Assembly (NCBI GenBank): GCA_016720065.1
Contig: JADJXY010000002.1
Span: 2,183,001 to 2,247,000 of the forward strand
Direction: 5' to 3'
DNA length: 64,000 nt
From: Betaproteobacteria bacterium
GTDB lineage: Bacteria > Pseudomonadota > Gammaproteobacteria > Burkholderiales > Rhodocyclaceae
Below the pieces are notes generated by a model that was not told the origin of the DNA, made no database searches, and saw only the letters and a list, made by a program, of their open reading frames with translations. Position 1 is the first letter of the stretch. The number at the start of each line of letters is the position of its first letter. Shown here in pieces: positions 26,731-34,212 of the stretch. The translations under genes and the position numbers were made by a program.

Positions 26731-27651
26731 ATGAAGTCGCTTTTAATCGCTTTTGCCACCGTCCTGTGGTCCGTTCTTGCCCCCGCCGCGGTCATCAACG
26801 TCGAGTTCGAATTCACGCCCTTCGTCGGCGACGTGGCCAAGCCCGAAGTCGAGGCGGTGCCCGGCAAGGCTCGCATCCTGGTCAATAACATCCCCATCGG
26901 CGAGCAGGAAATCCGCAAGCAATCGATGCCGGTACTCTTCGAGCGGCGCGAGATCGCACCGGCGGTCTGGATCACGGGCCAGTCCATGGCCCTGGGGCTG
27001 AGGAAGGGCAAAAACGTCCTGCGCATCGAGTTCGAACCGGCCGATGCCAAGCAGGCCTACCAGACCAGCCTCAAGTGGGCCCAGGTCACCGATCAGGTGA
27101 CCCAGGAAACCCGGGGCAACGCCACGACCACCACCAATCAGGCGGGCGAGGGCCAGGAGCGCAAGAAGGCCCAGGGCAAGGCCGTGGTGGAGAAGGAATT
27201 CGTCGCCGACTTCGCCCCGGAGCGCCCCTGGCACCGCTACCCGGCAGTCGGCAATCTCTCCGACGACGATCGCCAGAAGATCGCCGCCTTGGTGAAGGAG
27301 CGCGCCGAGGCCTTCGCCCCCAAGTTCGACCGCTTCTACAAGATTCTCGAAGCGCATCCCAATATTCAGGTTGCCGACGTGAAGAAGCTCAAGTGCCTGG
27401 ACAAGGCCTACGCGGCCGGCGTGCGCATCCAGGCGCCGGCGCCCGCCGACCTCGACATCGCCACCACGGGCAGCGCAGCGGTGGCCGTAGCCCGGCGTGG
27501 CGGCGATCTCTTCTCCGCCGACCAAAAGGCCTTCGCCAAACTCAAGGGCAACGACACCCAGATGTGCGTGGGCATTTCCCTGAGCGTGGCCTACCCGCCC
27601 CGCCTGGTGGTGGTGCGCAGCCCGGAAGGCGTCTGGCAGGTGGCGGATTGA
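26731..27651 (+). CDS. Predicted periplasmic protein of unknown function
   Basis: 306 residues. MKSLLIAFATVLWSVLAPAA is a probable signal peptide. The mature N-terminal part (about 22-135) looks beta-rich and contains the conserved-looking GKARILVNNIPIGEQEI. Residues 135-160 are a charged, Thr/Gln-rich linker. The C-terminal half mixes helix (DDDRQKIAALVKERAEAFAP) with beta strands and has two cysteines. I do not recognise the family. A good AGGAG precedes the ATG. It lies between the restriction system and glgA, on the same strand, 76 bases before glgA. Confidence 0.75.
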   Translation: MKSLLIAFATVLWSVLAPAAVINVEFEFTPFVGDVAKPEVEAVPGKARILVNNIPIGEQEIRKQSMPVLFERREIAPAVWITGQSMALGLRKGKNVLRIEFEPADAKQAYQTSLKWAQVTDQVTQETRGNATTTTNQAGEGQERKKAQGKAVVEKEFVADFAPERPWHRYPAVGNLSDDDRQKIAALVKERAEAFAPKFDRFYKILEAHPNIQVADVKKLKCLDKAYAAGVRIQAPAPADLDIATTGSAAVAVARRGGDLFSADQKAFAKLKGNDTQMCVGISLSVAYPPRLVVVRSPEGVWQVAD

Positions 27652-27727
27652 GGCCCTTCCTCTCGCTCGAGAGCGACACGCCCGGGAGCAGGCCACGCGC
27701 GGCCATTCCCGGACGAGGGATTGCGGG

Positions 27728-29173
27728 ATGAGAATTCTTTTCGCCACGTCCGAAATCGCCCCCTGGGTCAAGACCGGCGGCCTGGGCGATGTTGCCGCCG
27801 CCCTGCCCCAGGCGCTGCGGGCTCTCGGCGCGGATCTGCGCGTCCTGGTGCCGGCCTATCCGGCCCTGCGCAAGGCCTTTCCGGCCGCCCTGGAACTGGC
27901 CGCCCTGCCCCCCCTGGCCCCCGCCCTGCCCCCCTGCCGCTTGCTGGGGGCCGATTCGTCCGGCCTACCCCTGCTCCTCCTGGACTGCCCGCCCCTCTTC
28001 GATCGGCCGGGCAATCCCTACCTGGACGCCCAGGGGCAGGACTGGGGCGACAACGGGCAGCGTTTCGGGCTGCTTTCCCGCGTCGCGGCACTGCTCGGCC
28101 AGGACAACTCGCCCCTGCCCTGGCGCGCCGATCTGGTTCACGCCCACGATTGGCAGACCGCCCTCGCGGCCGCCTTCCTGCATTACGAAGGCGGCGCAGC
28201 GAGCCTCGTCACCATCCACAACATCGCCTTCCAGGGCTGTTTTCCCAAGTCTCTGGCGGCCGACCTGGGGCTGCCCGACCACGCCTGGCGCTTCGACGGC
28301 GTCGAATACCACGGCCAGCTTTCTTTCCTCAAAGCCGGCCTGCAACTGGCGGACCGCATTTCCACCGTGAGTCCCACCTACGCCCGGGAAATCCAGGGGG
28401 AGGCCTTCGGCTACGGACTGGCTCCGCTGCTGCGCCACCGGGCCGAGGCCCTGAGCGGCATCCTCAACGGCATCGATACCGCTCTCTGGAACCCGGCCCG
28501 GGACCCCGCCCTGGCCTTCTCCTTCAACGCCGGCCGCCTGGGGGCCAAACGGGGCAACCGCACGGTACTGCAGGAATCCCTGGGGCTCGCGGTCTGCGAT
28601 GACCGCCCCATCCTGGGCGTCATCAGCCGCCTTACCCATCAGAAGGGGCTCGATCTGCTGCTCACCCTGGGCGAGGGCCTCGCCCATCTGCCCGCCCAAC
28701 TGGTCGTCCTGGGCAGCGGCGAGCGGGAACTGGAAGCGGGCTTCACGGCACTCGCCGCCGCCCACCCTGGCCAGATCGCGGTCACTATCGGTTTCGACGA
28801 GGCGCTGGCGCACCGCATCGAAGCAGGCGCCGACGCCTTTCTCATGCCCAGCCGCTTCGAGCCCTGCGGCCTCAACCAGATGTACAGCCTGGCCTACGGC
28901 ACGCCGCCGGTGGTGCGGGCCACCGGCGGCCTGGCCGATACCGTGGTCGATCTCAACCCCGAATCCCTGGCCGCCGGGCAGGCCAACGGTTTCGTCCTCC
29001 AGGACGCCACGCCCCACGCCCTGTGGCTTGCCCTGGAGCGGGTCGTCGCCGCCTGGCGAGAACGTCGTACCTGGCATCGATTGCAGCAAAACGGCATGCG
29101 CCGGGATTGGTCCTGGAAGCCCGCCGCGCGGGCCTACCAGCAGCTTTACCGGGAAGCCTGCGGGCGCCGCTAG
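27728..29173 (+). CDS. glgA: Glycogen synthase (ADP-glucose type)
   Basis: A 481-residue GT5 enzyme that adds glucose from ADP-glucose to the non-reducing ends of glycogen. EIAPWVKTGGLGDVA near residue 10 carries the KTGGL nucleotide-binding motif. HAHDWQTAL is the N-terminal catalytic His region, and PSRFEPCGLNQMYSLAYGT near 378 is the C-terminal motif with the catalytic Glu. It completes the synthesis side of the operon. No glgB or glgC is present, so branching and ADP-glucose supply must be encoded elsewhere. folA begins 1 base after its stop. Confidence 0.96.
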   Translation: MRILFATSEIAPWVKTGGLGDVAAALPQALRALGADLRVLVPAYPALRKAFPAALELAALPPLAPALPPCRLLGADSSGLPLLLLDCPPLFDRPGNPYLDAQGQDWGDNGQRFGLLSRVAALLGQDNSPLPWRADLVHAHDWQTALAAAFLHYEGGAASLVTIHNIAFQGCFPKSLAADLGLPDHAWRFDGVEYHGQLSFLKAGLQLADRISTVSPTYAREIQGEAFGYGLAPLLRHRAEALSGILNGIDTALWNPARDPALAFSFNAGRLGAKRGNRTVLQESLGLAVCDDRPILGVISRLTHQKGLDLLLTLGEGLAHLPAQLVVLGSGERELEAGFTALAAAHPGQIAVTIGFDEALAHRIEAGADAFLMPSRFEPCGLNQMYSLAYGTPPVVRATGGLADTVVDLNPESLAAGQANGFVLQDATPHALWLALERVVAAWRERRTWHRLQQNGMRRDWSWKPAARAYQQLYREACGRR

Positions 29174-29174
29174 A

Positions 29175-29690
29175 ATGCTGCTCGAAGCCCCCGCCACTTC
29201 CCCCGCCGTCGTCCTGGTGGCGGCGGTCGCCCGCAACGGCATCATCGGCCGGGGTAACGACCTGGTCTGGCGCGACCCCCTGGACATGCAGCATTTCAAG
29301 GCGCTCACCGCAGGGGGAACGGTGGTCATGGGCCGCAAGACCTGGGAATCCCTGCCGCCCCGCTTTCGCCCCCTGCCCGGCCGGCGCAATCTGGTGGTCA
29401 GCCGTCAGCCCGGCTACCTCGCGCCCGGGGCGGAGGTCGTTTCATCCTTCCCTGCCGCCCTGGCAAGCGCCGCCGGGGCCGACGCCGTATTCGTCATCGG
29501 CGGCGGCGAGCTTTACGCCCTTGCACTGCCCTACGCCACCCGGCTGGAACTCACCGAGGTCGATATCGCTCCGGAGGGAGACGCGCGTTTTCCCGAAATC
29601 CGAGGCGACACTTGGCACGAGGTGGAACGGGAGGAGCACCGAACGGCCGACGGCATCCGCTTTGCCTTCGTGAGCTGGCGGCAGCGGTAA
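29175..29690 (+). CDS. folA: Dihydrofolate reductase
   Basis: A 171-residue enzyme that reduces dihydrofolate to tetrahydrofolate with NADPH. AVARNGIIGRGNDLVWRDP is the N-terminal substrate loop with the W, and the usual acidic residue appears as Asp in RDPLDMQHFK. VVMGRKTWESLP is the NADPH-binding GRKTWES motif and VFVIGGGELYALALP the GGG cofactor loop. The ATG at 29175 lies 1 base after the glgA stop, so it is probably read through from glgA. No thyA is present in the window. Confidence 0.94.
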   Translation: MLLEAPATSPAVVLVAAVARNGIIGRGNDLVWRDPLDMQHFKALTAGGTVVMGRKTWESLPPRFRPLPGRRNLVVSRQPGYLAPGAEVVSSFPAALASAAGADAVFVIGGGELYALALPYATRLELTEVDIAPEGDARFPEIRGDTWHEVEREEHRTADGIRFAFVSWRQR

Positions 29691-29712
29691 GGCGCCTTGA
29701 GCGCAACTACGG

Positions 29713-29725
29713 TCGGAAATGCCGA
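29713..29725. promoter_or_regulatory. Distal palindrome upstream of PEP-CTERM gene
   Basis: TCGG-AAATG-CCGA, an interrupted palindrome about 140 bases upstream of the expected start of transcription. It shares CGGAAATGC with the proximal palindrome at 29811-29827. Enhancer-binding proteins usually bind at about this distance from a sigma-54 promoter, so this is a candidate upstream activating site. Confidence 0.4.
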
Positions 29726-29810
29726 GGGAGTCTGTCGATTATTTTTACACCCAGCACTCGGCGTGCGCCTCGCAGCACCGCACTTGCAGCGCCAAGCCTC
29801 TGTTTGGTTG

Positions 29811-29827
29811 GCGGAAATGCATTCCGC
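29811..29827. promoter_or_regulatory. Proximal palindrome upstream of PEP-CTERM gene
   Basis: GCGGAA-ATGCA-TTCCGC, a 6-bp inverted repeat with a 5-base centre, ending 8 bases before the candidate sigma-54 -24 element. It shares CGGAAATGC with 29713-29725, about 98 bases away. It is a possible activator or repressor site. Confidence 0.45.
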
Positions 29828-29835
29828 AAAGGAAT

Positions 29836-29852
29836 CGGCGCAAATATTGCTT
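29836..29852 (+). promoter_or_regulatory. Candidate sigma-54 promoter of PEP-CTERM gene
   Basis: CGGCGC-AAATA-TTGCTT has GG at 29837-29838 and GC at 29849-29850 with exactly 10 bases between. The -12 TTGCT is perfect and the -24 half fits TGGCAC at 4 of 6 positions. Transcription would begin near 29862, leaving a leader of about 67 bases. PEP-CTERM genes in related floc-forming bacteria are reported, as I recall, to depend on RpoN with the PrsK/PrsR pair. Confidence 0.6.
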
Positions 29853-29928
29853 GGGCGCACCACATGGGAAGATGCAAACCCTCGAAACCCATTCGATCGA
29901 GTAGTCCAACCCTCAAGAGGAGGTAACA

Positions 29929-30555
29929 ATGACGACAATCAACACCGGTAAGGCACTGGCCCTGGCGCTGGGCCTTTGCACTTCGTTTTACGCCCAGGCC
30001 GCGGCCATCGATCTCACCACCCCCGGCGCCGAGTATAACGGCGGGGCATACACGCTTGGCTTTGAATTCACGGTCGCGTCCAACCGGACCATTACTTCGC
30101 TGGGTGTTTACGACTCGGGTGCTAACGGGCTGAGTTCCAATGCGCAGATCGGCATTTGGGATACCTCGGGAAATCTGCTTACCTCGACCACGATCCTGGC
30201 GGGCACGGGGCAACTGGACGGCCTGTTCCGCTATGTCAATATCAGCGGCTTCTCGCTGGTCGCGGGAACCCACTACATTATCGGCTCTTACACCACCGAC
30301 CTGGCCTCGTCTCTCAACACAGGCCAGGGCGGCGCCGGCAGCATCGACCCGGGCGTGGACGTCATCGTCGATCGGTACAGCAATTTCAATTCGATTTTCT
30401 CGTTCCCGACTCAGACGGATGGACATGCCGATGGCGCCTGGCTCGGGGCGAACTTCAGGACCGGCGCGACGGGTTCCGTTCCCGAACCCGCGAGTTTGGC
30501 GCTTATTGCCCTGGGTCTGATCGGGATCGGGCTTGGCCGTCAGAGAAAATCCTAA
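29929..30555 (+). CDS. PEP-CTERM sorting-domain protein
   Basis: A 208-residue exported protein. A signal peptide ends near YAQAAA (about residue 25). The body (28-180) resembles a DUF4082-like beta domain (GFEFTVASNRTITSLGVYDS). The C-terminus is a complete PEP-CTERM tag: VPEPASLALIALGLIGIGLG then RQRKS. It is therefore a likely substrate of the exosortase at 0.6-2.1 kb, released or anchored in association with the exopolysaccharide. A strong AGAGGAGGT ribosome site lies 4 bases before ATG. It is a single gene with its own promoter and terminator. Confidence 0.93.
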   Translation: MTTINTGKALALALGLCTSFYAQAAAIDLTTPGAEYNGGAYTLGFEFTVASNRTITSLGVYDSGANGLSSNAQIGIWDTSGNLLTSTTILAGTGQLDGLFRYVNISGFSLVAGTHYIIGSYTTDLASSLNTGQGGAGSIDPGVDVIVDRYSNFNSIFSFPTQTDGHADGAWLGANFRTGATGSVPEPASLALIALGLIGIGLGRQRKS

Positions 30556-30627
30556 ACCCTGGCCTGCTGCCCCCAGCGGATTGCGCAGCGTGTCGTAACC
30601 GCCGAGCGCGCAAGGCTTGAAAACGAA

Positions 30628-30660
30628 AGCGCCTCGCAGATTCTGCGAGGCGCTTTTTCT
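30628..30660. terminator. Bidirectional rho-independent terminator
   Basis: A 13-base perfect inverted repeat (AGCGCCTCGCAGA and its complement) with a one-base centre is followed by TTTTT on the plus strand. On the minus strand it is followed by the complement of GAAAACGAA, also T-rich. It ends the PEP-CTERM gene from the left and probably the FecR gene from the right. Confidence 0.9.
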
Positions 30661-30691
30661 ATGGGTCGGCCGAAATAGGCGCGACGCGCGA

Positions 30692-32080
30692 TCAATCGAG
30701 CGAGATGCTGCCCCCGGCGCTGGTCGTGCTGGTGCGGCGGAAGGCGGCGGCGCCCACCACGTGCTCCTCCAGACCACCGGCACCAAACTTGTAAGCGATG
30801 CCCGCATGGGAGGCGTTGGCGCCGGCAAAGAAGCCATTGAATCCGAAGGTACTGCCGTCGCCTCCGGAAAACCTCGAGCCACTCGCGGTACCGGTGCCCG
30901 AAAGGGCATAGTTCGACCCGCCGATGGCGACACCGAGATTGACGGCCACGGAGACAACGCTTGGTCCGAAATGGGCGGTAAGTGTGCCGCCGGTCACGTT
31001 CCCCACCACGCCGGATTCGGAGGTGGGCAGCGTGTAGCCGGCCAGGCTGTAGGTGCCGATGAGGTTGGCGCTCTGCAGGGCGGAAATGTCGGCATTCGAG
31101 GTCGGCAGACCTGCGATGTAGTGCAATTGGGTCACATTGACGGAACAGGCGCCGTCACAGTTGACCACCCCCGCCCCCGTGGCCCAGACCCCCCAACCGA
31201 TGACGCCATCGATGGCAAGGGCGCCCTTGACGACCCCGGCGGTGAGGTGCTGACCATCGCTGTCGGACACGGACTTGAGGGTGGAGCCATCGCCGAAGAC
31301 AGCGTCGGCCGGCGTCGCGAAGCTGTAGATATCAGCCGAACCGTCGAACACACCGGCCACGGCCACGGCATACTTGTTGCCGGAAGTCAGATCGCCCCCC
31401 AGCACACAAGAGCCGCCCCCCGATGCGGCGCAATCGCCGGCACCGTAGGGCGTCACGGCCTCTGCCGGAGGTTGCTGCGGCGGAAGGACAGGTGGGGCGC
31501 CGGCCACGCTCGGTTTGGCGTCCTTGCCCGTCACGAGAGCCGACTCGCCCCCCGAGACGATGACGCAGCCGGCCGCGTTACAGACTTCCACCGCGCCTTC
31601 GCCGGTATGGATCAGCACGCCTTGGCCGTCGGGCCCGCCATAGCCCACGGAATACTCGGTGCCCCGGATGCCGATGGTGGCCACCTGGGTGGTCACCCGG
31701 TAGGCGTCCTTGTTGCCGCGCCCGATGAGTCCGGTGATGGTGCGCAGGCCGCCGCGCAACAGGTTGAAGAAGCCCTTGTCTCCGTCACCCCCCTTGTGTT
31801 CATAGGCCTCGATGCGGAATTCGCTCTTGGGTTGGAGGGACATCTGGGCGCCGTCGGCAAAGCGCAATTGCGTACGCCCGTTGTCGCCGGTGGCGATGGT
31901 TTCGCCGGGAGCGACTTCGGCCCCCTTGGCCAAGGGCCGCTGGGCACCGGAGGCGGAAATGGCCGACACGTTGCCCGACGAGAAATCGACGCGGGCGGCC
32001 CCGGCCGCCAGGGCAGACTGGGTCACGAGGCCCAGGGAAATGAGGGCCGCGGCTTGTGCAATGCGAGTCTTGGATGGCAT
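30692..32080 (-). CDS. FecR-domain protein with TbpB-like C-terminal barrel
   Basis: A 462-residue exported protein with a signal peptide ending SALAAGA, no lipobox. Residues 30-180 are a FecR domain (ATGDNGRTQLRFADGAQMSL; ATIGIRGTEYSV). A Pro-rich linker at about 188-205 follows. The last ~110 residues, from SGVVGNVTGGTLTAHFG through GFNGFFAGANASHAGIAYKF, look like the 8-strand barrel of transferrin-binding-protein-like Slam cargo. It follows the TPR/barrel gene by 15 bases, which suggests a cargo/exporter pair. Surface location is inferred. Several Cys pairs (CNAAGC, CDGAC) may form disulfides. Confidence 0.75.
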   Translation of the reverse strand: MPSKTRIAQAAALISLGLVTQSALAAGAARVDFSSGNVSAISASGAQRPLAKGAEVAPGETIATGDNGRTQLRFADGAQMSLQPKSEFRIEAYEHKGGDGDKGFFNLLRGGLRTITGLIGRGNKDAYRVTTQVATIGIRGTEYSVGYGGPDGQGVLIHTGEGAVEVCNAAGCVIVSGGESALVTGKDAKPSVAGAPPVLPPQQPPAEAVTPYGAGDCAASGGGSCVLGGDLTSGNKYAVAVAGVFDGSADIYSFATPADAVFGDGSTLKSVSDSDGQHLTAGVVKGALAIDGVIGWGVWATGAGVVNCDGACSVNVTQLHYIAGLPTSNADISALQSANLIGTYSLAGYTLPTSESGVVGNVTGGTLTAHFGPSVVSVAVNLGVAIGGSNYALSGTGTASGSRFSGGDGSTFGFNGFFAGANASHAGIAYKFGAGGLEEHVVGAAAFRRTSTTSAGGSISLD

Positions 32081-32095
32081 GGCTTATCCCGTCAA

Positions 32096-33424
32096 TCAGA
32101 ATTCACGACGCACCGTCACGGAAAAGATGTCGCGACGGTAATCGTTGAAGTGTACGTTGGACTGGTTGTCGGTCAGGGAAATCTGCGGTGTCACCGACAG
32201 CTCCTTGGTGACCAGATAGGTGGCGCCCAGGTTGAGGTTCAACTGGTCGTCGCTGCGCCGCTTGAGGAAGGAAGGATCCTCGCCGCCGTAGCGGCGGTGT
32301 TCGAAGGCCACGCTGCCGAACAGCGTGAACTTGGCATCCAGCCCCCACTGCCCCCCGGCCCGCAGCCCGTAGGCGTGGTGACCCAGGTGGTCCACATTGG
32401 ATTTTTCCGGGCGCTCGTTGGCCCGGTAGGCGCTGAGGAAGGCGACCTGCCCCTCGCGGAAGGCGTGGGCCCAGGCGCCGCCCAGGACATAGCGATCGGC
32501 ATTGCGCACCGACTGGGTGAGGTAATTCAGATTGGAATACTGGGCGAAGGCACTCAACTGGTTGCGCGAGTCGAGATTGTGCTGCCACAAGCCGGTGACA
32601 CCGTTGGCCCGCCGAAAGTCTTCGTCATCGACGAAGAGGGTGGAACTTTGGGCGGTGATGGAATAGACGTTGCGCCCCTGGTTGAGCAGGACGCCCCCGT
32701 AGGCGTCGATGCTGGCCGTGTCGAGGTCGGTATGGTCGAAGTTCCAGCGATGGGAGCCTGAGAGCCCCCCCAGCAGGACGACGCCAGGCGACACGGGATG
32801 GCGGATGCTGATGCCTCCGCCCAGGGTACCGAACCAGTCACTGCGCGTGCGGCTGTCGGAATCGAGGGTGAAGGGCAGGCCGCCCAGAACCGGAACCGCC
32901 ACCGTACTGCGACTGGGCGCGGCGTTGGCGTTGGAATCGTGTCCGATGATCCCTTCGATGTAGCCTTTGATCGAGGTGCGGCTCGCGTCGGCCATGCGGT
33001 CGATGGCGACGACCAGCTTGTCGATGGTGGCGGCGACTTCGGGCGGAACCCCTTGCTTCTTGGTGGTTTCGAATTCGGCCCTGGCTGCCTCGGTCTCGCC
33101 CACAAGCATGTAGGCGCGGGCGATTTCCGCCCGGGCGCGAACGTTGTTGGGCTCCACCGCCAGAACCCGCTCCAGGGCAAAGATCGCCCGGGTTCCCTGG
33201 CCTGCGTCCAGGGCGGAGATGCCGAGCAGCAGGTCATAGACCGGATCCCCCGCCCGCTCGCTCTCCAGGATGTCGAGCATGCGGTAGGCCTCGGCGCCCT
33301 TGCCCTGCTCGATGAGGCCCTTGGCCTGATCCGTCACCCCATCGGCCAGCACCGGGAGCGGCGCCGCAACCAGAGCGAGCCCGACGACGACGACAATTTT
33401 CTTCAACCCACGAACGACACGCAC
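32096..33424 (-). CDS. TPR plus outer-membrane barrel protein (Slam/DUF560-like)
   Basis: A 442-residue exported protein; signal peptide to about residue 27 (LPVLADG). Residues 30-150 contain TPR-like helices, including AIFALERVLAVEPNNVRARA and EIARAYMLVGETEAARAEFE. From about 155 (IEGIIGHDSNANAAPS) to the end the sequence is a beta-barrel with alternating aromatic residues and a terminal Phe (FSVTVRREF). This layout and the DSNANAAP segment resemble the surface lipoprotein assembly modifier family. It lies 15 bases before the FecR/TbpB-like gene. The start is GTG with GGGGGA upstream. A plain TPR-porin is the alternative. Confidence 0.7.
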   Translation of the reverse strand: MRVVRGLKKIVVVVGLALVAAPLPVLADGVTDQAKGLIEQGKGAEAYRMLDILESERAGDPVYDLLLGISALDAGQGTRAIFALERVLAVEPNNVRARAEIARAYMLVGETEAARAEFETTKKQGVPPEVAATIDKLVVAIDRMADASRTSIKGYIEGIIGHDSNANAAPSRSTVAVPVLGGLPFTLDSDSRTRSDWFGTLGGGISIRHPVSPGVVLLGGLSGSHRWNFDHTDLDTASIDAYGGVLLNQGRNVYSITAQSSTLFVDDEDFRRANGVTGLWQHNLDSRNQLSAFAQYSNLNYLTQSVRNADRYVLGGAWAHAFREGQVAFLSAYRANERPEKSNVDHLGHHAYGLRAGGQWGLDAKFTLFGSVAFEHRRYGGEDPSFLKRRSDDQLNLNLGATYLVTKELSVTPQISLTDNQSNVHFNDYRRDIFSVTVRREF

Positions 33425-33507
33425 CGAATCTTCCCCCTGCCAGCCATAAGTGGCTGAATCTTATCACAACGGGGGCATATCCACTGCTGCCTGATGGGGG
33501 AAAAACC

Positions 33508-34212
33508 CTACCAGTTTGTTGTATTTCGGTTGATGGGAGGCGGCTCCACGGGCCGCACCGGCACCCGACTGCGGTCGTCCGCCCCCGGGCCACTGGGCAG
33601 TTGGGGCAGCAAATCGCCCTGGCCGACCTTGGGAGCCCCCCCGGGGCCGGGTTTGCTGTCCTTGTCGGCGACGGTGGTGGTTTCGCCCGGATTGACCAAG
33701 ACGCAGCCCGCCGCATTACAGACTTCGACCTGACCGGAAATCGTGGTGAGGACCAGACCCCCAGCTCCCAGCTGGGCGGAATACTCGGTCCCACGGATGC
33801 CGATGGTGGCGACCGTGGTGCCTACCCGGTACTGCTCGCGGCGCCCCTTGCCGATCAAGCCGGTGATGGTGCGGAAGCCCCCCTTGAGCAGGGAGAAAAA
33901 CCCCCGGTCTTCGGGACTTCCGCTCCCCCCCGCGAAGCGGAAGTCGTCCACCCGAAAGCGTGTGGCCGGTTGCAGGGACAGACTGGCGCCGTCCCGGAAG
34001 CGCAGTTGGGCGCGGCCGTCTTCCCCGGTTTCGATCGCTTCCCCGGCGAGCAGCTCGCCACCTCGGGAAGCCGGACGACGTTGGCCGTCCGCGGTGACGA
34101 TGGTCGCCGCTCCTGCGGAAAAAACGATTCCTGCCGCAACCTCTGCAGCCCCCCCGGACCCGGCCACGCTCCAGGCCAGGCACAGAAGGAGCAGGCGCAC
34201 CTCCCTCTTCAT
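33508..34212 (-). CDS. FecR-domain exported protein (short paralogue)
   Basis: A 234-residue exported protein with a signal peptide (LLLLCLAWSVAGSGGAAE). Residues 25-170 are a FecR domain closely related to the one at 30.7-32.1 kb. The two share FRTITGLIGKG (LRTITGLIGRG in the paralogue), ATIGIRGTEYS and VEVCNAAGCV. It lacks the C-terminal barrel and ends in a Pro-rich tail. I start it at ATG 34212, which forms an ATGA overlap with the decarboxylase stop; a TTG 9 bases upstream is less likely. The 83 bases downstream, before the TPR/barrel gene, hold a small AGCCA/TGGCT hairpin flanked by GAATCTT repeats. Confidence 0.82.
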   Translation of the reverse strand: MKREVRLLLLCLAWSVAGSGGAAEVAAGIVFSAGAATIVTADGQRRPASRGGELLAGEAIETGEDGRAQLRFRDGASLSLQPATRFRVDDFRFAGGSGSPEDRGFFSLLKGGFRTITGLIGKGRREQYRVGTTVATIGIRGTEYSAQLGAGGLVLTTISGQVEVCNAAGCVLVNPGETTTVADKDSKPGPGGAPKVGQGDLLPQLPSGPGADDRSRVPVRPVEPPPINRNTTNW

